The translations under genes and the position numbers were made by a program. Positions 1-8,206 of a DNA stretch of 43,860 bases are shown here, one piece after another; position 1 is the stretch's first letter, and each line of letters opens with the position of its first letter. Below the pieces are notes generated by a model. That model had not been told where the DNA came from and made no database searches. It saw only the letters and a list, made by a program, of their open reading frames with translations. Origin of the DNA: Robiginitomaculum sp. (lineage in GTDB: Bacteria; Pseudomonadota; Alphaproteobacteria; Caulobacterales; Maricaulaceae); assembly GCA_021647375.1 (NCBI GenBank), contig JAKIUV010000012.1, positions 1-43,860 on the forward strand, read 5' to 3'.

Positions 1-381
1 GCCGTTGATACAGAAAACAGCCGTTATCTTGGCCGGGTGCGCGGAACAACGGCGGCGGATACTGTGGCAAATGTTGTGCGTAAGGTTGAAGACGATTGGA
101 AAGCCAGTTCTGTCACGGCTGTTAATGCAGAAACGGTGGTTATGCCGGTTTCGATTTTGTACCGTTCCCATGCAGAATGGATTGGCTTGAAAGATATTAT
201 CAATGGCTCGGCGCAAATCCGCTCGGCCCAGCTTCAAGCCGTGTCTAAATCGGGCGCTTTGATGTCACTATATTACGGCGGCGATATTGAGCGTTTGCGC
301 AATGAGTTGGCGTTTAAGGGCGTGTCCCTGCGGCAAGACGAAAATATCGGTATGGTGTTGACCCGCACGGGTTACCGCTAA
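1..381 (+). CDS. C-terminal part of a DUF2066-like protein (partial)
   Basis: The frame is open from the first base of the window and stops at 379-381, so this is the last 126 residues of a gene that begins outside. The visible part has no catalytic motif, no membrane segment and no signal peptide. A short gap of 36 bases separates it from hdaA. Genes of the DUF2066 family often lie just upstream of hdaA in alphaproteobacteria, and the alternating hydrophobic pattern with a conserved-looking 'YYGGD' stretch fits that family. The name therefore rests on context plus a weak sequence impression. Function unknown. Confidence 0.55.
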   Translation, partial: AVDTENSRYLGRVRGTTAADTVANVVRKVEDDWKASSVTAVNAETVVMPVSILYRSHAEWIGLKDIINGSAQIRSAQLQAVSKSGALMSLYYGGDIERLRNELAFKGVSLRQDENIGMVLTRTGYR

Positions 382-417
382 ATATGGCTTGGGGCGCGGC
401 GTTATAAGCATGAAGAT

Positions 418-1089
418 ATGAGTAGACAATTCCCGCTAGATTTAGTTTTGGATCCGGACAATAGCGCCGGTGCATTTGTACACGGCGTTTCTAACGTTGA
501 GGCCGTCACTGCACTGGCAGATACAGAAAACTGGGCCAATCATATACTAGCCGTCATTGGCCCCAAGGGGTGCGGTAAAACGCATCTTGGCCATATTTGG
601 GCCGAAAGCCAGCAGGCCATCAGTTTGGATGGTGGCAATGGATTTGTTCCAAGACGCAATTATCGGGGCAGGGCGCTCTGGATTGACAATGCATCCAACG
701 CAGATGAGTACACCCTGTTCACCTTGATCAACCTGACCATAACCGGAGAATTAAAGGCGCTTTTGCTGAGTGATAAAACCGTGCCGTCCGTATGGAATGT
801 ACAATTGCCTGATCTGCATTCGCGCTTAAAGAACGTCCAAGTCGCCCGCATTCAAGAACCGGATGAAGACTTGCTGAGCGCTATTATCACCAAATTATTT
901 ATGGATAGAGGTCTAAAGGTTTCGGATAGTCTCATAGATTATATGCTTGTCCATGCAGACAGATCGGTTGACAGCCTCCGCGCTCTCATCCGCGATTTAG
1001 ACAAGCAAGCCGCAACTGAAAAGGTCAATGTAACGCGGAGTTTTGCCGCGAAATACATGCCCCAATTCAAACAAGGGCAGTTGTTTTAG
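418..1089 (+). CDS. hdaA: HdaA, DnaA-related replication regulator
   Basis: This 223-residue protein resembles the AAA+ half of DnaA without the DNA-binding domain, as expected for Hda/HdaA. Known Hda proteins bind the DNA-loaded sliding clamp and stimulate hydrolysis of the ATP bound to DnaA, which prevents over-initiation. The clamp-binding motif is visible at the very N-terminus (QFPLDL, residues 4-9). Walker A is GPKGCGKT at residues 48-55. The Walker B region is the degenerate LWIDN that is common in alphaproteobacterial HdaA. A box with 'SRLKN' lies mid-protein, and a C-terminal helical lid follows. Length is normal for the family. The start is the ATG that places the clamp motif at the N-terminus; only a weak GAAG ribosome site precedes it. 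Confidence 0.88.
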   Translation: MSRQFPLDLVLDPDNSAGAFVHGVSNVEAVTALADTENWANHILAVIGPKGCGKTHLGHIWAESQQAISLDGGNGFVPRRNYRGRALWIDNASNADEYTLFTLINLTITGELKALLLSDKTVPSVWNVQLPDLHSRLKNVQVARIQEPDEDLLSAIITKLFMDRGLKVSDSLIDYMLVHADRSVDSLRALIRDLDKQAATEKVNVTRSFAAKYMPQFKQGQLF

Positions 1090-1395
1090 GTGTACAGTCC
1101 CTGACTTATGAGCATTGTGGGCAGTTCTTGGCACTGCAATGTCTTCACGAACCCCGCTTTGAAAACCCGTGAATGGCAATACGGGGTGGACATAACAACC
1201 CCATTGACACTCTAAATTCCCGCCCCTATAAGCCGCGTAATCCTATGCGCAACTGAAATTGCGCTCTGACTTATGCGACACCATCATTTCTCCTCTTTGG
1301 GTATGGACGATATAAGCAGGGTCCTCCGGTCGACATTATATGTTCACCGGGGTTATTTGTGTATGGGACAACGGAATAACTAGAAGAACTTATTT
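1090..1395 (+). promoter_or_regulatory. ffh upstream region with a consensus-like promoter
   Basis: This 306-base gap between hdaA and ffh holds no convincing ORF. It contains TTGACA at 1204-1209 and TATAAG at 1227-1232 with a 17-base spacer, close to the housekeeping sigma consensus, which predicts transcription from about 1239 into ffh. Just downstream is a short hairpin: GCGCAA at 1247-1252 pairs with TTGCGC at 1259-1264. It has no T run, so it is not a terminator. The ten-base string CTGACTTATG occurs twice (near 1101 and 1266). I looked for the SRP RNA core signature here and did not find it. Confidence 0.6.
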
Positions 1396-2937
1396 ATGTT
1401 TGAAGCCTTAAGCGACCGTCTCGGCGGCGTATTTGACACATTAACCGGACGCGGTGCCCTTTCCGAGAAGGACGTTAGTGCCGCTATGCGCGAAATCCGC
1501 ATTGCTCTGCTTGAGGCCGATGTAGCACTGCCTGTTGTCAAAGACTTTATAACACAAATGCGCGAAGAAGCGGTCGGCGAGAAAGTTATCCGCGCGGTTA
1601 AACCCGGTGAGCAAATCATCAAAATCGTCCATGACGGTTTGGTGGAAATGCTCGGCGGTAAGGTCGAAGAAGGTGAAGAACCTCCGGCGTCCTCTCATTT
1701 GAATTTAAGTGTCCGCCCACCAGCTTTCATCTTGATGGCAGGTCTGCAAGGTTCCGGTAAAACCACCACATCTGGCAAGCTCGGATTATTCTTGCGCACC
1801 AAAGCCAAGAAGAAAGTATTGCTGGCTTCTCTGGATACGCGCCGCCCGGCTGCTATGGAGCAGCTCGGTATTTTGGCGGAGCAAGCCGGGGTCGGTTTCT
1901 TGCCAATCGTCAAAGGCGAAGACGTTATCCAAATCACCAAGCGGGCGCTGAGCGAGGGCAAGCTCGGCGGGTATGATGTTGTGTTCCTTGATACGGCTGG
2001 TCGCACCACGCTCGACGACGAGTTGATGGACGAAGTGGCTAGCGTCGCGGAACTGGCCAAACCGGTTGAGACGCTCCTTATTGCCGATGCGCTGACCGGG
2101 CAAGATGCTGTGGAGACGGCGCGGCGCTTTAATGACCGCTTGCCGCTGACCGGATTGATCCTGACCCGGATTGACGGTGATGGTCGCGGCGGTGCGGCGC
2201 TGTCTATGCGGGCGGTCACTGGCCTACCGATTAAATTTTTGGGTACAGGCGAAAAGCTTGACGGGCTGGAAGTATTTGACGCGGAACGGATAGCCGGGCG
2301 CATTCTCGGTCAAGGCGATATTGTTGCTTTGGTGGAGAAAGCCACCGATATTATCGACGAAAAAGAAGCCGCTGCTCTCCAGAAGAAAATGGAAAAAGGC
2401 GTCTTTGATTTGGACGACCTCGCCAAGCAGCTTGGACAAATAAACAAAATGGGCGGCATGGGCGGCCTGATGAAATTGATGCCGGGCATGGGTAAAATGC
2501 GCAAGGCTGTCGACCAAATGGGCGGCGTTGATAATAAGCTTTTGGCGCGGCAACAGGCGATTATTTTCTCCATGACGCCCTATGAGCGTACCCACCCGAA
2601 ACTAATCAAGGCGTCTCGTAAAAAGCGCATTGCCGCCGGTTCGGGCATGAGTGTTGCGGATGTCAACAAGCTGTTGAAAATGCACCGGGGCATGTCCGAT
2701 ATGATGAAGAAAATGGGCAAGGGCGGTATGCGCGGCATGATGAATGCCATGGGAGGCGGCGGTATGCCTGGCGGAATGGGCGGCGGAATGCCAGACATGG
2801 ATCCGAAAATGCTGGAAGATATGCAAAAGAAAATGGGTGGAAATGCACCTAAAGGATTACCAGGACTTGGGGGCAAAGCTCTACCCGGACTTGGTGGAGG
2901 ATTACCGGGTCTCGGTGGTTCCCCAAAGAAGAAATAA
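1396..2937 (+). CDS. ffh: Signal recognition particle protein Ffh
   Basis: Ffh binds SRP RNA and the signal sequences of nascent inner-membrane proteins, and hands ribosomes to FtsY. The N-terminal helical domain covers about residues 1-100. The GTPase domain follows, with G1 GLQGSGKT at 116-123, then DTRRPAA, DTAGRT and TRIDGD. The methionine-rich M domain begins after residue 300. At 513 residues it is longer than the E. coli protein (453). The excess is a C-terminal tail rich in Gly, Met and Pro with repeated 'GLGG'-type units. The start is supported by AGAAGA just upstream. rpsP follows after 39 bases, a common order in proteobacteria. Confidence 0.97.
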   Translation: MFEALSDRLGGVFDTLTGRGALSEKDVSAAMREIRIALLEADVALPVVKDFITQMREEAVGEKVIRAVKPGEQIIKIVHDGLVEMLGGKVEEGEEPPASSHLNLSVRPPAFILMAGLQGSGKTTTSGKLGLFLRTKAKKKVLLASLDTRRPAAMEQLGILAEQAGVGFLPIVKGEDVIQITKRALSEGKLGGYDVVFLDTAGRTTLDDELMDEVASVAELAKPVETLLIADALTGQDAVETARRFNDRLPLTGLILTRIDGDGRGGAALSMRAVTGLPIKFLGTGEKLDGLEVFDAERIAGRILGQGDIVALVEKATDIIDEKEAAALQKKMEKGVFDLDDLAKQLGQINKMGGMGGLMKLMPGMGKMRKAVDQMGGVDNKLLARQQAIIFSMTPYERTHPKLIKASRKKRIAAGSGMSVADVNKLLKMHRGMSDMMKKMGKGGMRGMMNAMGGGGMPGGMGGGMPDMDPKMLEDMQKKMGGNAPKGLPGLGGKALPGLGGGLPGLGGSPKKK

Positions 2938-2976
2938 GTAAAAATTAAATTTGAATGCTAAACAAAGGAAAATATC

Positions 2977-3531
2977 ATGGCACTTAAAATCAGACTGGCC
3001 CGTCACGGGTCGAAAAAACGTCCTTATTACCGCGTTGTTGTGGCCGATGCCCGCTCGCCCCGTGATGGTCGTTACATTGACCACATTGGTCACTATAACC
3101 CGCTGCTCGCCAAAACTGACGAGAACCGCGTACATATTGACCCAGAGAAAGCCAAAGCATGGCTTGCCAAAGGCGCACGTCCTACAGAACGCGTAGCTCG
3201 TTTCTTGGGCGCTGCTGGTCTATGGGAATGGAAGCACGGTAACAACCCGATTAAAGGCAAGCCCGGCGCCAAAGCTCTCGAACTAATAGAAGCTCGCAAA
3301 AGCAAAGAAGAAGCCCGCAAAGCCGCTGAAATCGAAGCTAAAGAAGCCGCGAAAGAAGCTGCCGCTGCCGCGAAAGTTGCTGCCGCAGAAGCTGCCGAAG
3401 CTGAAAAAGTTGCTGCTGCAGAAGCCAAAGAAGCCGCGAAAACTGCACCTGCTGAAGAAGCAAAAGAAGAAGCGCCTAAAGAGGACGTTCCAGCTGCTGA
3501 AGCTACGCCAGAAGAAAAACCAGCAGACTAA
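2977..3531 (+). CDS. rpsP: Ribosomal protein bS16 with a long Ala/Lys/Glu-rich tail
   Basis: The first 80 or so residues are a clear bS16, a small-subunit assembly protein, beginning 'MALKIRLARHGSKKRPYYR'. The ribosome site is AAGGAAAA before the ATG. Total length is 184 residues, about twice the usual 80-90. The extra C-terminal part is low-complexity, built from repeated Lys-Glu-Ala motifs and probably a long charged helix ending in an acidic, proline-containing stretch. Extended S16 tails are known in alphaproteobacteria, though this one is long. In most proteobacteria rpsP is followed by rimM, trmD and rplS. Here a terminator and a convergent phosphatase gene follow instead, so the operon has been split. 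Confidence 0.95.
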   Translation: MALKIRLARHGSKKRPYYRVVVADARSPRDGRYIDHIGHYNPLLAKTDENRVHIDPEKAKAWLAKGARPTERVARFLGAAGLWEWKHGNNPIKGKPGAKALELIEARKSKEEARKAAEIEAKEAAKEAAAAAKVAAAEAAEAEKVAAAEAKEAAKTAPAEEAKEEAPKEDVPAAEATPEEKPAD

Positions 3532-3565
3532 ACCTATATCAGGTTTTGAGTTGTTTACAGTATTG

Positions 3566-3595
3566 ACGGGCGGGAGAAATCTTGCCCGTTTTTTT
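3566..3595 (+). terminator. Rho-independent terminator after rpsP
   Basis: ACGGGC at 3566-3571 pairs with GCCCGT at 3584-3589 across a 12-base loop, followed directly by a run of seven T. A second T run (3602-3609), after a repeated GGCCCG, lies just downstream. It closes the ffh-rpsP transcript. Confidence 0.8.
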
Positions 3596-3618
3596 GGCCC
3601 GTTTTTTTTGGCTAGCTT

Positions 3619-4119
3619 TTATGCGTTACGCTCATAATCACGCGGCAATAGCAACTCCACCAACCGCCAACTTTCTTGCTCTAACCAGTCGGCTTTGGTG
3701 CGGGTTCGGTCAAAGATTGCGCAAGCCCCTGTGGGCATACGGCGGGACAGCCCCGAAAAATGAAACAGTAAATCTTCCCATCCGGGATTGTGCCCAAGCA
3801 ACATGAGTGTCCCCGTCTCTGGCTCGCCGTTTTCGGCACATATGTAAAGGACTTGGTTGGCAGACGCATGGTAAAACCCCGAATGCCATTTGGGTTTTAT
3901 ACTGCTATCTTCAAAAGTACGTGCAAAAGTTTCGCGGGTACGCGCGCTATCTGATGACCAAATATGGTCTGGCACTAGGTTTTTCGCCCGCAGCACATCA
4001 CCAATATCTCGCGAAGCCCGACGGCCTCTTTTGTTCAGGGGTCTTTCGTGGTCGGTCAAACCTTCGTGGTTCCAGGATGATTTTGCGTGCCGCATCAGAA
4101 GTAAGTGTTGAGTTGTCAT
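3619..4119 (-). CDS. SixA-like histidine phosphatase
   Basis: This 166-residue protein belongs to the histidine phosphatase (phosphoglycerate mutase-like) superfamily. The catalytic RH motif is in 'LLLMRHAKSSW' near the N-terminus. The 'SDSARTRET' segment supplies the second conserved arginine, and 'LLGHNPG' the second histidine. Length and motif order match SixA, which removes phosphate from histidine phosphotransfer proteins, and a group of similar small phosphatases of unknown substrate. It is convergent with rpsP and divergent from the helicase gene, with only 46 bases between the two starts, so both promoters must be packed there. Superfamily membership is certain; the SixA substrate is not. 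Confidence 0.85.
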   Translation of the reverse strand: MTTQHLLLMRHAKSSWNHEGLTDHERPLNKRGRRASRDIGDVLRAKNLVPDHIWSSDSARTRETFARTFEDSSIKPKWHSGFYHASANQVLYICAENGEPETGTLMLLGHNPGWEDLLFHFSGLSRRMPTGACAIFDRTRTKADWLEQESWRLVELLLPRDYERNA

Positions 4120-4165
4120 ACCGGTATGTTAGCGGATATAAAGCCAAGACAAAAGAATAAAAACT

Positions 4166-7100
4166 ATGCAGTTTAAACCAACCATCACCGCCGTACTGGG
4201 CGGCACCAATACGGGCAAAACCCACTATGCGGTCGAGCGCATGCTGGCACGTGCGAGCGGTGTTATTGGCTTGCCGCTGCGATTGTTGGCGCGGGAAGTT
4301 TACGAACGGGCTGTGCGCGAAAAAGGCGAAGCTTCTTGTGCGCTCATTACTGGGGAAGAAAAGATCGTGCCGCCTCATGCACGGTATCTTATTTGCACCG
4401 CAGAAGCCATGCCTATGACCGATATACGCGCCGGTAAATTTGCCAGCGTGGTTATCGACGAAGTGCAAATGATCGCTCACAAAGAACGCGGTCACGTGTT
4501 CACTGACCGTATGCTCCACGCAAGAGGGACGGAAGAAACATTACTACTGGGTGCAAATACGGCGCGCCCCTTGATAGAAGCTTTGGTGCCAGACGCCCGT
4601 TTCATGACCCGCGAACGGTTCTCGGTTTTATCCTATGTAGGCCATACAAAGCTATCCCGCTTGCCCAAGCGCAGCGTGGTCGTGGCGTTCTCGGCTGGCG
4701 AGGTGTATGCACTGGCCGAATTGATGCGGCGCAATTACGGCGGTGCAGCTTTGGTCATGGGTAGTTTAAGTCCGCGCACACGTAATGCACAGGCGGCACT
4801 ATATCAATCAGGCGAAGTGGACTATATGGTGGCGACGGACGCCATTGGCATGGGGCTAAATTTGGATGCTGATCATGTTGCTTTCGCGTCCTTGCGCAAA
4901 TTTGACGGCGAGCGGCGGCGCTATTTGACGGCAGCAGAAACAGCGCAGATTGCCGGGCGGGCGGGGCGCTTCCGCAATGATGGTAGTTTTGGTACTACCG
5001 GGTCTTGCTTGCCCCTGGACGACGACATGATTGCCCGTATTGAGAACAATGCGTTCATGCCAGAAAAATACGCAGAGTGGCGCTCTACCGCGCTTGATTT
5101 TTCTACCGTTGAAGCTTTGAAACATAGTTTGGCTACACCGCCAGAACTAAAAGGTCTGCGCCGAATTGCACCTGCCGCAGACGAGACAGCTTTGTCGCGT
5201 CTGTGCGACACCCATGATATTGAAGACAATATCCATAATGCTCATGACGTGAAACGGCTTTGGGATGTCTGCCAAATACCTGATTTCCCAGATCTCGGCC
5301 CGGAAGCTCACGCCCGTTTGTTGGAAGATGTACATACGCATTTATACAAGAACAGCGGAAAATTACCTAGCAACTATATGCGGCGGAATATTTCACGGTT
5401 GGACGAAACGGGTGGCACGGTAGAAATGTTGTCATCAAGGTTGGCCAATATTCGCACATGGACTTATATAGCCCATAAAACGGATTGGATATTGCCAGAA
5501 AAAGACTGGGTAAAACTAGCACAAACTGTTGAACACAGGCTATCAGATGCGCTACATAATAAATTGGTCGACCGCTTTGTTGATGTACGCACCAGTATAT
5601 TGTTAAAGGGAATAGGAGAAAAAGCCAATATGAACGCAACTGTCACATCAGAAGGACAGGTCGTCTGCGCCGGCCAAATACTCGGTACACTTAACGGTCT
5701 TGTCTTTACGCCAGTGGATACTGAAAGCGAACTTGAAGCGAAAGCTATCAAGCAAACCGCCAGCCAGTCTTTAACACCAGAAATCGATAGACGCCTGATG
5801 CAAATAGCAGGCTCTGGCCAAGGTGCTATCGGCTTATCTGATCAAGGTGAATTTATTTGGAACGATGCACCTATTGGCAAATTGGCAAGAGGCGACAGCA
5901 TGCTCAAACCCAAGGTGGAATTGCTGTGCGGAGAACTTGGTTCTCAAGTATTACGTGATAGTGCCATAGGCCGCCTAGCCGATTTCATACGCCTTGAGAT
6001 AACACAAAAACTCGGCTGTATATTTGCCCTGCGTGAATTCGCCGAAAGCCCGACATCCTATAAAGACGCCCGCGCTATGGCGCATATTATGTATGAAAAC
6101 TACGGTACGCTAGATAAGCGCGCTCATGCTAAAATTGTTAAGTCTACCGAAAGCACCGCGATAAATTATATTGTCAGCCTAGGCGGTGTGTTCGGTTTTT
6201 ATTATGTTTATATGCGCGACTTGATGAAGCCGGCGCCTGCGCGTTTGCTCAGTCTTTTATATGTTTATGCTTGGGAAAAAACTGCGGAGGGGCAACGCTC
6301 AAGTCAACCGTTTTTGCCCAAAAATGGTATGACTTCCATGCCTTCCCAAACCGGTTTTTATGAAGAAGTTTTACAAATGGCGGGGTATACGCGGCGCGGC
6401 CCGCGCATTATCCGTTTTGATATTATGAACCGTCTTGCCAAAATGTTGTTTCAGGCGCGTAAAGAGCGTGAAGATGGGCGCTTTGTCATTAAAAAAGAAA
6501 TGCTGTCTTTGTTGGGATGTTCTTTCGAAGATTTTGAAGAAATTTTGGTGGCGCTTAAATACCGCAAAACCACACAAGCATTTACCGAAGCAGAGGCAGA
6601 GGCACACAAGAAATATGTATTGGCTTATTTTTCCCGTCGAGATGCAATCCTGAAAGCCAAAGAAAGCGGCGATATTAACCCCGATGATTTTCCGCCTGTA
6701 CTGCAAAACAAACCAGAACCAACCACCGATAAAACCCACCCTGACTATATACCTAAACGCAAACGCCATCGGTTGATTATATTAAATGACCATGTAGCCA
6801 AGCCGGAAGAAGACGATGAGGGCAACCCAATTTTTCAAACACATCTTGAATTATGGGCATATGGTCGCGCCGTAAAACCACCGTCGCGCTATAGACCATC
6901 CAAACACGGTAGCAATGATCCCGATAAAGACGTGTCCACCCAAAACCGAAAGCCGCAAAGGCGAAAACCAGCGCGGCGTAATAATTTGTCGGGTTATGCG
7001 GATTTTGCTTCCGCAACTCAACAAGCCGCTGGAAGCAAGGCTGGTCAGAGTGAGCAAGGCCAGAAAAAACGACAAAATAAGCGCCGTAAGCCACCCGGTA

Positions 7101-7288
7101 GGTCGACACAGACAACATGGGCGCCACCTAAACAAGAGGGCGCTATGCCGCCGTCCGCTTCGCCGTTTGCAGCACTTGCGGGTTTAAATTTTGACGAACC
7201 AAAAATTGATAAACCCAAAGCTAAAGCTACAACTAAAACCAAAACCAAACCCGAAAACAAAGTTAAACCCAAGGATAAAAAGCCTTGA
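4166..7288 (+). CDS. SUV3-like DExH-type RNA helicase with a basic tail
   Basis: The N-terminal third is a superfamily 2 helicase related to mitochondrial SUV3, which unwinds RNA for decay. Walker A is GGTNTGKT at residues 12-19. Motif II is DEVQ at 98-101, an unusual form typical of this group. 'GSLSPRTR' and 'ATDAIGMGLNL' mark the second RecA domain, and motif VI is QIAGRAGR. A long helical middle region follows. The last 150 residues are rich in Lys, Arg, Pro and Gln and look disordered, probably for RNA or partner binding. At 1040 residues it has the size seen in alphaproteobacteria. Its stop overlaps the start of the S4 gene, so the two are translationally coupled. Confidence 0.9.
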   Translation: MQFKPTITAVLGGTNTGKTHYAVERMLARASGVIGLPLRLLAREVYERAVREKGEASCALITGEEKIVPPHARYLICTAEAMPMTDIRAGKFASVVIDEVQMIAHKERGHVFTDRMLHARGTEETLLLGANTARPLIEALVPDARFMTRERFSVLSYVGHTKLSRLPKRSVVVAFSAGEVYALAELMRRNYGGAALVMGSLSPRTRNAQAALYQSGEVDYMVATDAIGMGLNLDADHVAFASLRKFDGERRRYLTAAETAQIAGRAGRFRNDGSFGTTGSCLPLDDDMIARIENNAFMPEKYAEWRSTALDFSTVEALKHSLATPPELKGLRRIAPAADETALSRLCDTHDIEDNIHNAHDVKRLWDVCQIPDFPDLGPEAHARLLEDVHTHLYKNSGKLPSNYMRRNISRLDETGGTVEMLSSRLANIRTWTYIAHKTDWILPEKDWVKLAQTVEHRLSDALHNKLVDRFVDVRTSILLKGIGEKANMNATVTSEGQVVCAGQILGTLNGLVFTPVDTESELEAKAIKQTASQSLTPEIDRRLMQIAGSGQGAIGLSDQGEFIWNDAPIGKLARGDSMLKPKVELLCGELGSQVLRDSAIGRLADFIRLEITQKLGCIFALREFAESPTSYKDARAMAHIMYENYGTLDKRAHAKIVKSTESTAINYIVSLGGVFGFYYVYMRDLMKPAPARLLSLLYVYAWEKTAEGQRSSQPFLPKNGMTSMPSQTGFYEEVLQMAGYTRRGPRIIRFDIMNRLAKMLFQARKEREDGRFVIKKEMLSLLGCSFEDFEEILVALKYRKTTQAFTEAEAEAHKKYVLAYFSRRDAILKAKESGDINPDDFPPVLQNKPEPTTDKTHPDYIPKRKRHRLIILNDHVAKPEEDDEGNPIFQTHLELWAYGRAVKPPSRYRPSKHGSNDPDKDVSTQNRKPQRRKPARRNNLSGYADFASATQQAAGSKAGQSEQGQKKRQNKRRKPPGRSTQTTWAPPKQEGAMPPSASPFAALAGLNFDEPKIDKPKAKATTKTKTKPENKVKPKDKKP

Positions 7289-7587
7289 GTGAAGATGGGG
7301 TAAGGCTGGATATATGGCTGTGGCGCGCCCGGTTTTTTAAGACCCGTATTTTGTCAGCTCGTTGTATATCGCGCGGCAAAGTACGGATATTTCGCGGCGG
7401 GCAGGTTTTTCGTGTGCGAAAGCCCCATAGTGAAGTACATATCGGTGACCAATTGACATTTACCGCTTATGATAAATTAACCCAAATTGAAGTCTTGAAC
7501 CTCGGGGAAAGGCGCGGGCCAGCATACGAAGCACGGGCGCTCTATGCCGATATACTGGGTGAGGCGTTTGGTCAAAACGCAGATTAG
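7285..7587 (+). CDS. S4-domain RNA-binding protein, Hsp15 family
   Basis: This protein has 100 residues. The S4 fold is recognised from 'RLDIWLWRARFFKTR' at the start, then 'GKVRI' and the 'KPHSEVHIGDQLTF' turn. Hsp15 binds stalled 50S subunits that carry tRNA; the alphaproteobacterial members are often linked to the SUV3-like helicase, as here. The start is inferred to be TTG at 7285, which overlaps the helicase stop as TTGA. No ATG or GTG lies in frame before the S4 motif. The overlap suggests termination-reinitiation and a shared role in RNA handling. Confidence 0.85.
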   Translation: MSEDGVRLDIWLWRARFFKTRILSARCISRGKVRIFRGGQVFRVRKPHSEVHIGDQLTFTAYDKLTQIEVLNLGERRGPAYEARALYADILGEAFGQNAD

Positions 7588-7591
7588 GTGG

Positions 7592-7658
7592 TTGACAATT
7601 TACACTGTCCACGCCAATTCAAATGCAAGGTAATCGTCAAATAAAGTAAAGGCTGACA
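7592..7658 (+). promoter_or_regulatory. Possible fdxA promoter and ribosome site
   Basis: TTGACA is at 7592-7597, about 60 bases before the fdxA start. No good -10 box lies at the expected spacing (best candidate CAATTC at 7615-7620), so only the -35 element is convincing. AAAGG at about 7648-7652 serves as the ribosome site. Confidence 0.3.
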
Positions 7659-8003
7659 ATGACATATATTGTTTTAGATGCATGTATAAAATGCAAATTC
7701 ATGGATTGTATAGAAGTATGCCCGGTAGACTGTTTTTATGAGGGCGCCAACATGTTAGTCATCCATCCGGACGAATGTATTGATTGCGGCGTATGTGAGC
7801 CAGAATGCCCCATAGACGCCATAGTACCGGACTCAGAAGATGATAAAGACGGCAAATGGCTGGCGATAAATACCAAATACGCCGAAATTTGGCCGAACAT
7901 TACATATATGGGAATACCGCCGAAAGACGGTGAAGACTTTGAAGAAGAGACCGGGAAATTTGAAAAATACTTTGATCCGACGCCCGGTAAGGGTGACCCG
8001 TAA
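7659..8003 (+). CDS. fdxA: Seven-iron ferredoxin FdxA
   Basis: This 114-residue ferredoxin transfers electrons through one [3Fe-4S] and one [4Fe-4S] cluster. The N-terminal cysteine pattern is 'CIKCKFMDCIEVCPVDC', and the second cluster motif is 'CIDCGVCEPECP'. The C-terminal 50 residues, with 'INTKYAEIWPNIT', are the usual FdxA tail, absent from simple bacterial ferredoxins. The partner enzyme cannot be told from the neighbours. The gene stands alone between the S4 gene and carD, which matches many alphaproteobacterial genomes where fdxA precedes carD. Confidence 0.95.
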   Translation: MTYIVLDACIKCKFMDCIEVCPVDCFYEGANMLVIHPDECIDCGVCEPECPIDAIVPDSEDDKDGKWLAINTKYAEIWPNITYMGIPPKDGEDFEEETGKFEKYFDPTPGKGDP

Positions 8004-8101
8004 CTGTACTGCGAGTGCCATTGTTTTCACACCAAACAAATAAAATGTGATTTTTGTGAAAAAATGCTGACCATGCACTGGTTTTTTGCCAATTTTTGTG
8101 T

Positions 8102-8107
8102 TATACT
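8102..8107 (+). promoter_or_regulatory. Possible -10 box in the fdxA-carD gap
   Basis: TATACT matches five of six consensus bases. The best -35 at a 17-base spacing is TGGTTT (8079-8084), which is weak. If it is used, the transcript would start near 8114 and run at once into the terminator at 8120-8153. Confidence 0.3.
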
Positions 8108-8119
8108 AAAGAAGTTAGA

Positions 8120-8153
8120 ACGGCGCGGATATCAAGGTCTCCGCGTCGTTTTT
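8120..8153 (+). terminator. Rho-independent terminator between fdxA and carD
   Basis: Positions 8120-8129 (ACGGCGCGGA) pair with 8140-8149 (TCCGCGTCGT), with one G-U pair, across a ten-base loop, followed by five T. It most simply ends the fdxA transcript, but it sits between a possible -10 box and carD, so it could also act as an attenuator. Confidence 0.75.
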
Positions 8154-8206
8154 GTTTGAATCTAGAAAACTGCATTTGCAGTAGCGCTCCAAAAGGAACT
8201 CCATTT

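Noticed and set aside
1090..1395. Possible SRP RNA gene beside ffh
   Set aside because: The conserved core (GGTCCGGAAGGAAGCAGC-like) is absent on both strands.
1695..2303. Long open frame antisense to ffh
   Set aside because: It lies wholly within ffh, has a serine/proline-rich shadow composition, no ribosome site and no recognised motif.
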